This document shows, one piece after another, positions 25,956-35,592 of a stretch of DNA of 64,000 nt. This DNA comes from Psychrobacter sp. I-STPA6b (GTDB taxonomy: Bacteria; Pseudomonadota; Gammaproteobacteria; Pseudomonadales; Moraxellaceae), in contig NZ_VEWM01000080.1 of NCBI RefSeq assembly GCF_020662265.1, forward strand, positions 1 through 64,000, written 5' to 3'. Both the position numbers and the translations under genes were made by a program. Below the pieces are notes generated by a model. The model was not told the origin of the DNA, did no database searches, and saw only the letters and a list, made by a program, of their open reading frames with translations. Each line of letters opens with the position of its first letter. Positions within the stretch are counted from its first letter, which is position 1.

Positions 25956-27929
25956 ATGATCTCTCACCCAGCCAACACACAAACTCGCTTTTCTCGCACT
26001 CCGCTAAATACAATTTTACTAAGTATTTTAGCAACGGCTAGCCTTACCATGACTGCCAATGCTCAAGCAGATGTAGAAACGAGTCGTACAGCCAACGTTG
26101 AGGTATCAACTGACAACTCACCAGAAACCGTACTTCCCGAAGTCGTTATTACCGCTACTCGTACCCCTACTCTCGTAAGCGACACCATCGCTCAAACTCG
26201 TATTATTGATCAAGAAGAACTGCAACGTTATCAAGGTCAAACGGTACTTGATGTGTTAAAAAAGCAACCAGGGTTTAGCTATTATCAATATGGTGGCATA
26301 GGTACAAAAAGTAGTTTTTATCTACGTGGCTATGACAGCAAACAAGTACTAGTACTCATTGATGGCATACGCTATGGAGCGATGGACTCAGGACAACCAA
26401 AACTAGCATTGTTGCCTGCCGATCAAATAGATCGTATTGAGGTATTATATGGTGCTTCAGGCTCTAGTATTTATGGCTCAGATGCCATGGGTGGGGTCAT
26501 TCAAATTTTTACCAAAGGTAGAGACGCCAGCCATACCAATGCCTCTATCAATGCAGGTATCGGCTCACACAATCATTATCTATATGGTGTCACTGCTCAA
26601 TGGGTAAGTCCTTCTTCAACAGGCGGGCAAACTGTTGCCAGCATTTCTGCAAGTCATAATCAGACTAAAGGAATCAATGCCACATTACCTAACGCCAGTA
26701 ATCCTTTCTCACCTTACTATCCAGATAAAGATGGCTTTAAAGCAGACAATGCTAGCCTCTACCTTAAACATGATATCAATGAACAAATCAGTCTAGGATT
26801 AAGTGGTTTATATAGTAAGTCAACAACTGATTATGATAATGGTGCAACCGTACCTAATACCTATCAACAACAAGAACAAGGGGCGGCCAACGCCTTTATT
26901 CAACTAAATACAAACCAATTAAATACCAAGCTACAGTATGGTGAAAGCCTAGATAAAATCAATGCAGTAGATAAAAACTCTCCTAATGGCAATGAGTTTG
27001 AAACCAAACAAAAACAAGCCAATCTAGTAGCTACATATCCACTGCAAGTTGGTCAAGTCATTGGTGGAGCAGAATGGTTAAAACAAGAAGTAGATAGTGC
27101 GTTATATAGTACCAATAATCGTACAGTTAAAAGTGTGTTTGCTGGCTATCAAATCTCAGGTGAACCATACAACCTACAAGCCAATGTTCGTTATGATGAT
27201 AACTCCCAATACAAAAGTGAAACGACTTATAACTTAGGTGCTGCATACTCTATTACCCCTTCTACTCGTGTAGGTACTTCATATGCCACCGGATTTCGTG
27301 CGCCAAACTTAAATGAACTATATGGTGGTTCAGGTAACCCAAATCTCAAGCCCGAAACCAGTGATAATTACGAAGTGTTCATTGAAAATAACAGTCAACT
27401 ACAGACTACCCGCCTAACAGGATATCACTCTAAAGTCGAAAATCTTATTGACTATGATTCTAATAATAGCTGGAAGATGGGAAATATTGATAAAGCTCGT
27501 ATTCAAGGCGTCACTGTAACCTCAGACTGGAATATCAATAACTATTTGTTAGGCTTTAGCTACGATTATCAAGATGCCAAAAACAAATCTGGTAACTATA
27601 AAGGTGATCAAATAAAATTCCGCCCCAGACATAAAGGCTTAGTGTATGCTGGGTATCAAGGCAATGATTTTGACGTACGTGCTGAGGTGCAACACATCAG
27701 TGACCGCTATGCTCTTGATGGTATCTCAACCAATCGTTTGGGTACAAAAATGGATGCTTATACCTTAGTAAATCTAAGTGCTAGCTACTATCTGTCACCT
27801 AGTCTTAAACTAAACACTCGTATTGATAATTTAACAAATGAAGACTACGTTACTATTGATACCTACAATACACGCTATAACACTGACGGCACCAACTTTA
27901 TGGCTGCCCTAACCTATACTTGGTTCTAA
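25956..27929 (+). CDS. TonB-dependent outer membrane receptor, BtuB-like
   Basis: 657 residues. Signal peptide (~10-35), TonB-box-like PEVVITATRTP, plug domain (~50-165: VLDVLKKQPGFSYYQ, FYLRGYDSKQVLVLIDGIR, IEVLYGASGSSIYGSDAMGG), then a 22-strand barrel ending in TYTWF with the terminal aromatic residue needed for BAM insertion. The plug sequence is close to cobalamin receptors (BtuB), but siderophore or metal uptake cannot be excluded. No cobalamin riboswitch was seen upstream. The start is at the ATG (25956) with AGGA upstream, rather than the TTG 18 bases before. Confidence 0.88.
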   Translation: MISHPANTQTRFSRTPLNTILLSILATASLTMTANAQADVETSRTANVEVSTDNSPETVLPEVVITATRTPTLVSDTIAQTRIIDQEELQRYQGQTVLDVLKKQPGFSYYQYGGIGTKSSFYLRGYDSKQVLVLIDGIRYGAMDSGQPKLALLPADQIDRIEVLYGASGSSIYGSDAMGGVIQIFTKGRDASHTNASINAGIGSHNHYLYGVTAQWVSPSSTGGQTVASISASHNQTKGINATLPNASNPFSPYYPDKDGFKADNASLYLKHDINEQISLGLSGLYSKSTTDYDNGATVPNTYQQQEQGAANAFIQLNTNQLNTKLQYGESLDKINAVDKNSPNGNEFETKQKQANLVATYPLQVGQVIGGAEWLKQEVDSALYSTNNRTVKSVFAGYQISGEPYNLQANVRYDDNSQYKSETTYNLGAAYSITPSTRVGTSYATGFRAPNLNELYGGSGNPNLKPETSDNYEVFIENNSQLQTTRLTGYHSKVENLIDYDSNNSWKMGNIDKARIQGVTVTSDWNINNYLLGFSYDYQDAKNKSGNYKGDQIKFRPRHKGLVYAGYQGNDFDVRAEVQHISDRYALDGISTNRLGTKMDAYTLVNLSASYYLSPSLKLNTRIDNLTNEDYVTIDTYNTRYNTDGTNFMAALTYTWF

Positions 27930-27954
27930 AAATCAAATATGTCCTTCTGATAAC

Positions 27955-27984
27955 AAAAAGACCAACATAACGTTGGTCTTTTTT
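27955..27984. terminator. Bidirectional terminator after the TonB receptor
   Basis: AAAGACCAAC and GTTGGTCTTT form a 10-bp stem with flanking A and T runs; it also faces the convergent DUF2905 gene. Confidence 0.87.
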
Positions 27985-28020
27985 ATTTCAATCCTTAATC
28001 TCACCAACTCTTAGATAAAA

Positions 28021-28227
28021 CTAACGATTAAATAGATTCAACAAAATACTACCAACCACACTGATAATAATCATAGTCATAACTGGAAAATAAATGCGAG
28101 TATTACCAGATTCATAGCGAATGTCTCCTGGCAGTCTTCCTATCCAAGAAAATATATTAGGAAACACTAACCACACCACACCCACTAAAACCAAAATAAT
28201 GCCCAGAAAAATCAACACTTTTGCCAT
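28021..28227 (-). CDS. DUF2905 small membrane protein
   Basis: 68 residues: helix 1 (~2-24, AKVLIFLGIILVLVGVVWLV), the conserved central P-G-D-I-R-Y motif (IGRLPGDIRYESGNTRIYFP), and helix 2 (~45-62). This two-helix layout defines DUF2905, a widespread inner-membrane family of unknown function. Start at 28227 (MAKVL) with GGGA upstream; a six-codon longer frame lacks a site. Confidence 0.88.
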   Translation of the reverse strand: MAKVLIFLGIILVLVGVVWLVFPNIFSWIGRLPGDIRYESGNTRIYFPVMTMIIISVVGSILLNLFNR

Positions 28228-28538
28228 ACTAAATTCCCACATCAAACCACTTAACCATATAATTTTACTAACATTTTATAAAATTACATGTCTACAAGTC
28301 ATACTTGGTAGCTATCCTATCTGATTTTATTTGTTATAATGCGTACGCTATACAATTGAGAAATCTGACACAAATATGACTGCTCTTCAATACATCATTT
28401 GCAATCATCATAAAATGTCGCCAGTATATGACATCAATCATAACACCGCATTGATAACGCATTAATAAACTGACACTAACAGCATCAATAGCACAAAGCC
28501 TCTAAAAGACTCATTTTAATTGATAGGACAGATTGGAT

Positions 28539-29846
28539 ATGAATATTTTAATCATTGGTTCAGGTGGTAGGGAACATGCTCTGGCATGGCAGTGTGCCAA
28601 GGATAAAAACGTAAACACCGTCTATGTAGCATCTGGAAATGCTGGTACTGCCTTAGAGCCACACTGTGAAAATGTCACTCTAGATGTTACTAATCATCAA
28701 GCAGTGATTGACTTTTGCCAGTCTAGTAACATTGACTTTGTGATTGTCGGTCCAGAAGCACCACTGGTAGATGGACTGGTGGATGACTGTCAAAAAGCAG
28801 ATATTGCCATTTGGGGACCTACACAGTACTGCGCACAACTTGAAGGCTCAAAAACCTTTGCCAAAGAGTTTATGATTGCCAATAATATTCCAACTGCTCA
28901 CTATCAAGCATTTACTGATGCCACAGCAGCAAAAGCCTATGTTAGTGAACAAGGCGCACCAATTGTAGTCAAAGCTGATGGCTTGGCGGCTGGTAAAGGG
29001 GTCATCGTCGCAGAAAGTATCGAAGATGCTCACCAAGCCATTGATGATATGCTTGCAGACAATAAGTTTGGTGAGGCAGGAAGTCGTGTGGTCATTGAGC
29101 AGTTTTTGACGGGTGAGGAAGCCAGCTTTATTTGCATGATTGATGGTGAAAATATCCTACCAATGGCAACCAGCCAAGACCATAAACGTATCTTCGAAGG
29201 TGATACAGGGGCAAATACTGGCGGGATGGGTGCTTATTCACCAGCGCCTGTTGTTACTGCTGAAGTTCATAACAAAGTTATTGAGCGTATTATTCGCCCT
29301 GTTGTTCAAGCGATGAAAGACAGTGGTCATCCTTATACAGGCTTTTTGTACGCAGGACTAATGATTGATGAACATCAAGACCCCTACGTGATTGAGTTTA
29401 ACTGTCGCTTTGGTGATCCAGAAACTCAGCCAATTATGATGCGCTTACAATCTTCACTGGTAGAGTTGGTTCAGCAAGGCATTACGGGTAACTTGCCAGC
29501 AGAAGCACAGTGGGATGAACGTGCCGCTTTAGGTATTGTTTTGGCATCAAAAGGTTACCCACAATCCTCTTCAAAAGGCGATGTTATTACTGGCTTGCCA
29601 CAAATAACAACTGACAGTGACGATACTGTCAAAGTATTTCATGCAGGCACAAAATTTGGTGACACCTCTCAAGATGGTATACCAGTCGTTGAGACCAATG
29701 GCGGGCGTGTGCTGTGTGTCACTGCTTTGGGCAAAGATATTTTAGAAGCACAACAAAAAGCCTTAGTGACGACTGCCTCTATCCGCTTTGATGGCGCTCA
29801 CTATCGTCGTGATATTGGACATCGTGCCATCTCTCGACAATCGTAA
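28539..29846 (+). CDS. purD: Phosphoribosylamine-glycine ligase (GARS)
   Basis: 435 residues, second step of de novo purine synthesis. N-terminal nucleotide-binding motif NILIIGSGGREHALAW, ATP-grasp domain (~103-300: VVKADGLAAGKGV, GEEASFICMIDG, GANTGGMGAYSPAP, FNCRFGDPETQ) and the C-terminal domain. Start at the ATG 28539; the TTG two codons earlier is unlikely. AGGACAG upstream. The next gene follows after 33 bases. Confidence 0.97.
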   Translation: MNILIIGSGGREHALAWQCAKDKNVNTVYVASGNAGTALEPHCENVTLDVTNHQAVIDFCQSSNIDFVIVGPEAPLVDGLVDDCQKADIAIWGPTQYCAQLEGSKTFAKEFMIANNIPTAHYQAFTDATAAKAYVSEQGAPIVVKADGLAAGKGVIVAESIEDAHQAIDDMLADNKFGEAGSRVVIEQFLTGEEASFICMIDGENILPMATSQDHKRIFEGDTGANTGGMGAYSPAPVVTAEVHNKVIERIIRPVVQAMKDSGHPYTGFLYAGLMIDEHQDPYVIEFNCRFGDPETQPIMMRLQSSLVELVQQGITGNLPAEAQWDERAALGIVLASKGYPQSSSKGDVITGLPQITTDSDDTVKVFHAGTKFGDTSQDGIPVVETNGGRVLCVTALGKDILEAQQKALVTTASIRFDGAHYRRDIGHRAISRQS

Positions 29847-29879
29847 CACCTTTATTTTTATTCTGGCAAACAGGTATTT

Positions 29880-31271
29880 ATGGCTGATAATACGACCAAG
29901 AAAACACTCGATGAACTCAAAACATCAAGTTTTGACCGACGTTTATCAATTGCTAAAGCATCTTTACAACTTGGCAAGCGCTGGGCGGGTAATAGCATGT
30001 CTGGGCTGTTTTTGAATAAAGAGCAGCGTGACCTACGCAATCAAAACTTTCGCCAAGAGCAAGCCCAATACCTTGCTGATGAGCTGGGAAAACTGAAAGG
30101 TTCGGTGGTTAAAATTGGGCAGATGCTCGCACTATATGGTGAGCATTTTCTGCCTGCTGAGATTACACAAGCACTACACAGCCTCAATGATAATACAGCA
30201 ACTTTATCATGGTCTGTTATTGAAAATGCACTCAAATCACAGCTAGGTGATGCTTATCATGAGCTTGAGATTGACCCCCAGCCCATTGGTACTGCCTCAC
30301 TGGCTCAAGTACATCGAGCGACCATCACTGCTACAGGGCAAGATGTGGTACTTAAAGTGCAATATCCTGGTGTTGCCGATGCCATTGACTCTGACCTCAG
30401 CCTATTTAAGCAACTACTAAAAGTCACCAATGCTGTGCCACAAACACGCGCGCTTGATGAATGGTTTGCAGAAATCCAAGATTTGTTGCATCATGAAGTC
30501 GATTATCATGCCGAAGCTGATACCACAGAGCGCTTCTACCAGCGCCTCCAGCATGATAATCGTTATATTGTGCCACAGATTATCCGCCCCTACTCGACCA
30601 ATCGCTTGCTATGTATGACCTATGAATATGGCGTACCTGTCACAGATGCTAGCTTGCAGTCACTCAGTCAGGCACGCCGTAATGCTTTAGGGCAAGCAAC
30701 CATTGATATTTTATTACAAGAGATATTTCATTGGGGTGAGATGCAGACTGACCCCAACTTTGGTAACTACCTAATCCGTACCCATGACGAAACATCTGGG
30801 CTACCTGACCAAATCATTTTGCTTGATTTTGGAGCGATGCGTCAGTTTGATGAACAGCTTTTGCATATTGCACGAGACTTAATGCAAGCAGGCTTTTATC
30901 ATAACCAGCAAGCCATGGAAGATGCCATGAAAGGCTATGCTTTCTTTGACAATATGAGTGATACTGTGCGCCATGATATGGCTGAAGTCTTCTTAATTGC
31001 CACTGAGCCATTTAGCCTGCCTGAGCATAATCCAGATATTCCTGCAGAGCTAATTGATGAGCAAGGACAATATCGTTGGGCAGATAGCCAGCTACACCAA
31101 CGTATCATGAAAAAAGCCAGCCAATCAATGCAGTCATTAGAGTTCAGTCTGCCCCCTAAAGAATTTATGTTTATCAGTCGTAAGTTTATCGGTGCTTATA
31201 CCTTTTTGACTGTATTAGACGCACGTACTGACAGCCGTAGATTAATAGAAACGGTGGTTAACGCTTCATAG
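29880..31271 (+). CDS. ABC1/UbiB-family atypical kinase-like protein
   Basis: 463 residues. The ABC1 signature is present: the K-x-G-Q motif (VVKIGQMLA), the Ala-rich nucleotide loop (GTASLAQVHRA), the catalytic Lys in VVLKVQYPG, the QTDPNFGNYL loop and LLDFGAM metal motif. Family members (UbiB, Coq8/ADCK) are ATPases tied to lipid or quinone metabolism. It is not clearly UbiB: it lacks the C-terminal pair of membrane helices. Thirty-three bases after purD on the same strand, possibly co-transcribed. Confidence 0.87.
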   Translation: MADNTTKKTLDELKTSSFDRRLSIAKASLQLGKRWAGNSMSGLFLNKEQRDLRNQNFRQEQAQYLADELGKLKGSVVKIGQMLALYGEHFLPAEITQALHSLNDNTATLSWSVIENALKSQLGDAYHELEIDPQPIGTASLAQVHRATITATGQDVVLKVQYPGVADAIDSDLSLFKQLLKVTNAVPQTRALDEWFAEIQDLLHHEVDYHAEADTTERFYQRLQHDNRYIVPQIIRPYSTNRLLCMTYEYGVPVTDASLQSLSQARRNALGQATIDILLQEIFHWGEMQTDPNFGNYLIRTHDETSGLPDQIILLDFGAMRQFDEQLLHIARDLMQAGFYHNQQAMEDAMKGYAFFDNMSDTVRHDMAEVFLIATEPFSLPEHNPDIPAELIDEQGQYRWADSQLHQRIMKKASQSMQSLEFSLPPKEFMFISRKFIGAYTFLTVLDARTDSRRLIETVVNAS

Positions 31272-31318
31272 CACCATATAATATCATTGCTACCCCTAGT
31301 ATTCTCACTCTAAAAATA

Positions 31319-31349
31319 CATACCTTCTTATTTAAATAGAGAAGGTATG
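31319..31349. terminator. Hairpin between convergent genes
   Basis: CATACCTTCT pairs with AGAAGGTATG over an 11-base loop. No T-run follows on either strand, so termination is likely weak or of another kind. Confidence 0.4.
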
Positions 31350-31364
31350 CCACTTAGATAAATC

Positions 31365-31973
31365 CTAGATAAAGATAGCATTTAAATAAAACACATGGCT
31401 AGAGCAACGGCAATCACTACTGCCAATACCCAATAGAGGGTTTGATGTTATAGCAGTATTTGTATCAGCGCTTATATCAGCACCTAATTGTTTACTTTGC
31501 AATGCTTTATTTGGTAGCACCTTAACCTGTGACAGCTTATTATCGTTTAATTTACCTTTTAATAACTGTGCCAAGCGACACTCCGCCATCAACTCTTGAT
31601 TTTCCTGATCACTCAATACCCAACAACCAAGCATCTGCATCGGCTCACGTATATAGTCAATATGCCAACGCTTTGCTTTTTGAGCATCATTACGCCAGTG
31701 CCGACCAACACGACTGGCTATTCCTCCCGCACCTCTAGCACTACCCACATAAAAATAAAACCCTGAAGACAAAGTAAAATCACCCAACTTTCCCACAGTT
31801 ACACATACTTCATCTGCTAGGTACATGACCAAAATATAGAGACCTTTTGTCTTAGGTAGCATCTCTGCTGTTTTAATCCAAGTGAGATGTTGATTGATAC
31901 TGTCATTTATTAATATGTCATCTATTAACGAAGATAGTAAAAAATCTGGCGATTGATGTACTGATTTTTTCAT
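31365..31973 (-). CDS. GIY-YIG-type DUF123 domain protein
   Basis: 202 residues. Central domain ~40-140 with KGLYILVMYL, the F-Y-F-Y-V-G-S-A-R-G motif (GIY-YIG variant), RVGRHWRN and the KRWHIDYIRE helix, typical of DUF123, which is sometimes fused to Nth-type endonucleases. The C-terminal part (LLGIGSSDCRCSSHVFYL) ends in the Cys/His motif typical of DUF123. Nuclease activity is not established for the family. Monocistronic, AT-rich N-terminus. Confidence 0.8.
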   Translation of the reverse strand: MKKSVHQSPDFLLSSLIDDILINDSINQHLTWIKTAEMLPKTKGLYILVMYLADEVCVTVGKLGDFTLSSGFYFYVGSARGAGGIASRVGRHWRNDAQKAKRWHIDYIREPMQMLGCWVLSDQENQELMAECRLAQLLKGKLNDNKLSQVKVLPNKALQSKQLGADISADTNTAITSNPLLGIGSSDCRCSSHVFYLNAIFI

Positions 31974-32014
31974 ATACTTGACTTTCAGTGCGACAACTGC
32001 AAAAAACTAGCTAG

Positions 32015-32653
32015 TTATGGCTGATAATACCACTGATCAAAACGAGTTTTATAATTAACTGGTTTGCATAAAGTCAACTGCCAGCATGCCTCTCCCCTTG
32101 CCAGATACTTCACCTCAAAGTGCGTACGCTGACTATCTGCTGGTACGGGCGTCTTAATGGTTGGCAGGCACCAAACATTTACAGATTGTGATTCAGCATT
32201 GTCAATATAACTTTGGATGTTACTAGCTAAAATGATTTGTCCACCCTCTTTAAGACGTGATAATAAAAACTCAAAAAATGGCATATTTAACCACTGCTGA
32301 TTTGGATTATGCGGTTCAGGGTTTGGATATAATAAATACACAGCATCAATGCTGGCAGGGGCAAGTGCATGTACCACCCATGCAATCGCATCTGCATGTA
32401 TTGGAAATAAATTATTTAACTGTTTTTGCTGTGCAATTTTGGCAAAAGCTTGAAACTTTGTACGTGTACGCTCAATAGCAATCAGTTGCTGTTTGGGGTG
32501 TTGCTCTGCATACTCAACAGCATGCTTCCCCTTACCAGCACCGATTTCTATCAGTAGTGGCTGTGACTCATCAATAACAGGTATGCTAAAGTCTCTTGGT
32601 AAATGTAACTTTTCAGGTTGAAACTCTCGGTTATGACGGTGGGATAATGACAT
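32015..32653 (-). CDS. TrmB-like SAM-dependent methyltransferase
   Basis: 212 residues. Class I methyltransferase fold with LLIEIGAGKGKHAVEYA (SAM loop), IAIERTRTKFQ, DAIAWV and a TrmB-type motif IDAVYLLYPNPEPH. In true TrmB (tRNA m7G46) this last motif is normally F-P-D-P-W-P-K-x-R-H; here it is Y-P-N-P-E-P-H, so catalytic equivalence is uncertain. Probably a paralogue rather than the main TrmB. The start at 32653 (MSLSHRHNREF) has AGAAG upstream; the longer frame from 32719 has none. Confidence 0.72.
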   Translation of the reverse strand: MSLSHRHNREFQPEKLHLPRDFSIPVIDESQPLLIEIGAGKGKHAVEYAEQHPKQQLIAIERTRTKFQAFAKIAQQKQLNNLFPIHADAIAWVVHALAPASIDAVYLLYPNPEPHNPNQQWLNMPFFEFLLSRLKEGGQIILASNIQSYIDNAESQSVNVWCLPTIKTPVPADSQRTHFEVKYLARGEACWQLTLCKPVNYKTRFDQWYYQP

Positions 32654-32819
32654 CAATTTCTTCTCTTGTATCAATATATTTCTAATATCAGCTCTGATAA
32701 ACAATTTTTTGTTTAACAAATTGAGTTTATTATCGTCCGTGATATGATACTAGAGCATATCATTAATTAGAACACTTGTTTCTTTTTTTAACTCACTTAT
32801 AGATGAATATCCAAACTTT

Positions 32820-33014
32820 ATGACTCAACCGCACAGCAATACACCAAAAATGTACCCTTGCCCACGCTGTAAAACTGCAACAACATGGCAAGATAATCCC
32901 TATAAACCCTTTTGTAGTGAGCGATGCAAGCTCATTGATTTGGGTGCATGGGCAAATGAGGACTATAAAATAGCATCTGCTGATAGTCCTTTTTCTACAG
33001 AGCTACCTGAGTAA
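32820..33014 (+). CDS. yacG: DNA gyrase inhibitor YacG
   Basis: 64-residue zinc protein with Cys14-x2-Cys17 and Cys32-x3-Cys36 ([12 protein letters not shown] ... [19 protein letters not shown]), the exact YacG signature. In E. coli YacG binds GyrB and inhibits gyrase. The acidic tail matches homologues. Eighty-two bases upstream of argD, possibly co-transcribed. Confidence 0.95.
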   Translation: MTQPHSNTPKMYPCPRCKTATTWQDNPYKPFCSERCKLIDLGAWANEDYKIASADSPFSTELPE

Positions 33015-33096
33015 TAGCCCTTTCCACTGATATATAATGATAAACTCACCTATCAATGCTTTTCTTTTATTGTGATTTATAGAATAAGGCTTTTTT

Positions 33097-34287
33097 ATGA
33101 CACACTCTTACTTAATGCCAACGTATACTCGCCAGCCCATCACCTTCACACGGGGTGAAGGCAGTTGGCTATATACTGAAGATAATACCGCCTATCTTGA
33201 TGCTTTAACTGGTATCGCTGTTTGTGGGCTCGGACATTGTCACCCTGAAATCACCAAAGCCATTCAAGAGCAGGCTCAAACACTCATACATACCAGCAAT
33301 TTATTTGGGATTGAATGGCAAGAGCGTGCTGGTGCAGTGTTATGCCAAGCTGCTGGGATGGATAATGTCTTTTTTGCAAACAGTGGCGCTGAGGCAAATG
33401 AAGCCGCCCTAAAACTGGCACGACTATATGCACACAATAAAGGCTTCAAACGCCCTAAAGTGATAGTTATGGAAAAGTCCTTTCATGGACGCACCTTGTT
33501 GACTGTCTCAGCAACGGCAAATCCCAAAGCACGCGAGGGTTTTTTCACCCTAGATGATGATTTTATTCGTGTACCATTTGGTGATATTGATGCCATTAAA
33601 CAAGCCGCAGCAAATAATGACGAAATTGCTGCTATTTTATTAGAGCCTATCCAAGGTGAAGGTGGTCTCAATGATGCTGCTAATGGTTTTGAGTTTTTAG
33701 AGCAGATACAAGATATTTGCAATGCCAATGACTGGCTATTTATGCTTGATGAAGTACAAACCGGTAATGGACGTACAGGTAAATACTTTGCTTATCAGTA
33801 TAGTAGTGCCAAACCTGATGTATTAACTACCGCAAAAGGGCTAGGTAATGGTTTTCCTGTCGGTGCATGTATGGTCAGAGGTCGTGCTAACGGACTGTTT
33901 GGTGCAGGTAGTCATGGCTCAACCTATGGTGGTACTCCCCTAGCCAGCCGTGTGGTATACAGTGTTTATGAACAACTAAAAGATGGTACTGTCATGCAAA
34001 ATGCTGTGCAAGAAGGTGACTTTATCAGACAAAGCCTGACAGAAAAGCTGGCTGAATATCACGTGACTACCCGTGGACACGGTATGATGATTGGGATTGT
34101 TCTACCCAGTGACTGGGATTGTAGCACTTTAGTGGATACAGCTCGTGAACAACAAAAACTGATTATTAATGTGGTTGGTGGGCATGTTGTACGTCTATTA
34201 CCACCTTTGAATATGAGCCGTAGCGAAAGTGAGCAGTTAATTGAGCGACTGGTTAATGCCATTCAAACATTGGCTAAACAACAGTAA
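33097..34287 (+). CDS. argD: Acetylornithine aminotransferase family protein
   Basis: 396 residues, class III PLP aminotransferase converting N-acetylglutamate semialdehyde to N-acetylornithine in arginine synthesis (many also act in lysine synthesis). PLP contacts: NSGAEANEAALKLAR, SFHGRTL, LLEPIQGEGG, MLDEVQTGNGRTG (Asp218) and the Schiff-base Lys247 in TTAKGLGNGFPVGA. Length is typical. AATAAGGC precedes the ATG. Confidence 0.93.
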   Translation: MTHSYLMPTYTRQPITFTRGEGSWLYTEDNTAYLDALTGIAVCGLGHCHPEITKAIQEQAQTLIHTSNLFGIEWQERAGAVLCQAAGMDNVFFANSGAEANEAALKLARLYAHNKGFKRPKVIVMEKSFHGRTLLTVSATANPKAREGFFTLDDDFIRVPFGDIDAIKQAAANNDEIAAILLEPIQGEGGLNDAANGFEFLEQIQDICNANDWLFMLDEVQTGNGRTGKYFAYQYSSAKPDVLTTAKGLGNGFPVGACMVRGRANGLFGAGSHGSTYGGTPLASRVVYSVYEQLKDGTVMQNAVQEGDFIRQSLTEKLAEYHVTTRGHGMMIGIVLPSDWDCSTLVDTAREQQKLIINVVGGHVVRLLPPLNMSRSESEQLIERLVNAIQTLAKQQ

Positions 34288-34360
34288 CCATAAACCACTT
34301 TGTCATTCTTTGACTATCTTACTGATACATCGTATTGAAAATGCAATATCTCAATATAAT

Positions 34361-34386
34361 AAAACAGCCCAATAAGGGCTGTTTTT
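34361..34386. terminator. Bidirectional terminator between argD and the LysR gene
   Basis: AAAACAGCCC and GGGCTGTTTT form a 10-bp stem with a 5-base loop, with T-run on both strands. Confidence 0.85.
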
Positions 34387-34493
34387 ATATGCTACATCAT
34401 AGTCTTAGCTGAGCAATCCAGAAACAAACGATGTCGAAGTATCTATAAAAGATACCCAATAAAGTTTTCAACTGTTGCTACAGATAAAACTCA

Positions 34494-35399
34494 TTACTTT
34501 GAATAGTTTTCAAAGTATTCTTTTAACACTTCCAAACATCGTGTAATTTTTGCAGGTTGTTGCTCTCTATCTAAAGTTACCGCATACAATACATAATCTG
34601 GTAACTGATACTCAGGTAACACTTCCACCAACTCACCTGAATCCAATTCTTTTTGGATATCCAGTGATATCATCCGTACCAAGCCATGCCCTGACTTAGC
34701 CAATGCGGTTGCAACAAAGACATTATTGGTTTGGATACGAGTATTACACTTCACCTTTGTCTTTTTACCTGATTCACGACATACCATCTCAAGCACATTA
34801 GGGTCTTTAACCAGCTCAATACCAATTAACTCATGCTTGCTAAGGTCTTTGGGTGTTTCAATTTTATCATGCTGTTGTAGATATTCTGGTGACGCAACCA
34901 ATACTTGCTTCACCTCAGCCAAAGCATGGCTACTCATTTTGCTATCTACAATACTAGGACTCATACGAATAGCAATATCAACTCGCTCATCAATCATATC
35001 TATATAATGATTGTCTGCTAAGAAATGCACAGCCAAATCATCATGTGCAGTTAGCCATGTTGATAGTGCAGGCAAAATATGATTGACGCTAAGCTCAGGT
35101 GTGGTTGCAATACGTAGGCTTCCAGCCAACTCATCACGCAACTGATTCACCCGCATACGTCCTTGTTCAGCCGCATCTACCACATCTTTAGCAGCCTCAT
35201 AAAACCCTGCTCCTGCTTCAGTAAGGCTTAGCTTACGAGTTGAGCGATGTAGCAACACAACACCCAAGTCATTTTCTAATGAGCGAATTTGCTGACTAAC
35301 CGCACTGGTGGTTATTCCTAATTCGCGAGCTGAGCCACTAAATGAACCATGATTAACGACACTAGCAAATACTGCCATCCCTCTTAAATTGTCTAACAT
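34494..35399 (-). CDS. LysR-family transcriptional regulator
   Basis: 301 residues. Winged helix at ~1-62 (FASVVNHGSFSGSARELGIT, AVSQQIRSLENDLGVVLLHR), linker helix and effector-binding domain. The sequence S-G-S-A-R-E-L-G-I-T-T-S-A-V is of the CrgA/AaeR-like subgroup. Start at MLDNLRGMAVFA with GGTAGG upstream; the 16-codon extension is not LysR-like. No divergent target gene is adjacent (dnaX precedes it on the same strand), so the regulated gene cannot be deduced. Confidence 0.9.
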   Translation of the reverse strand: MLDNLRGMAVFASVVNHGSFSGSARELGITTSAVSQQIRSLENDLGVVLLHRSTRKLSLTEAGAGFYEAAKDVVDAAEQGRMRVNQLRDELAGSLRIATTPELSVNHILPALSTWLTAHDDLAVHFLADNHYIDMIDERVDIAIRMSPSIVDSKMSSHALAEVKQVLVASPEYLQQHDKIETPKDLSKHELIGIELVKDPNVLEMVCRESGKKTKVKCNTRIQTNNVFVATALAKSGHGLVRMISLDIQKELDSGELVEVLPEYQLPDYVLYAVTLDREQQPAKITRCLEVLKEYFENYSK

Positions 35400-35592
35400 A
35401 TTATTGATACCTACCTTTGGAAATGAAGGGTAATAATTATAACGCAAATTCTTGTTATTTTATATTTTTCTTGTAACGAAAATTCGCCTATATGATTGAT
35501 AATACAGAGATTACATTACATTTGTCCATCAACACAACGTACAATATATTTAATTATATATTAAAGATGACTTCAATGTGATTTATCTCAAC

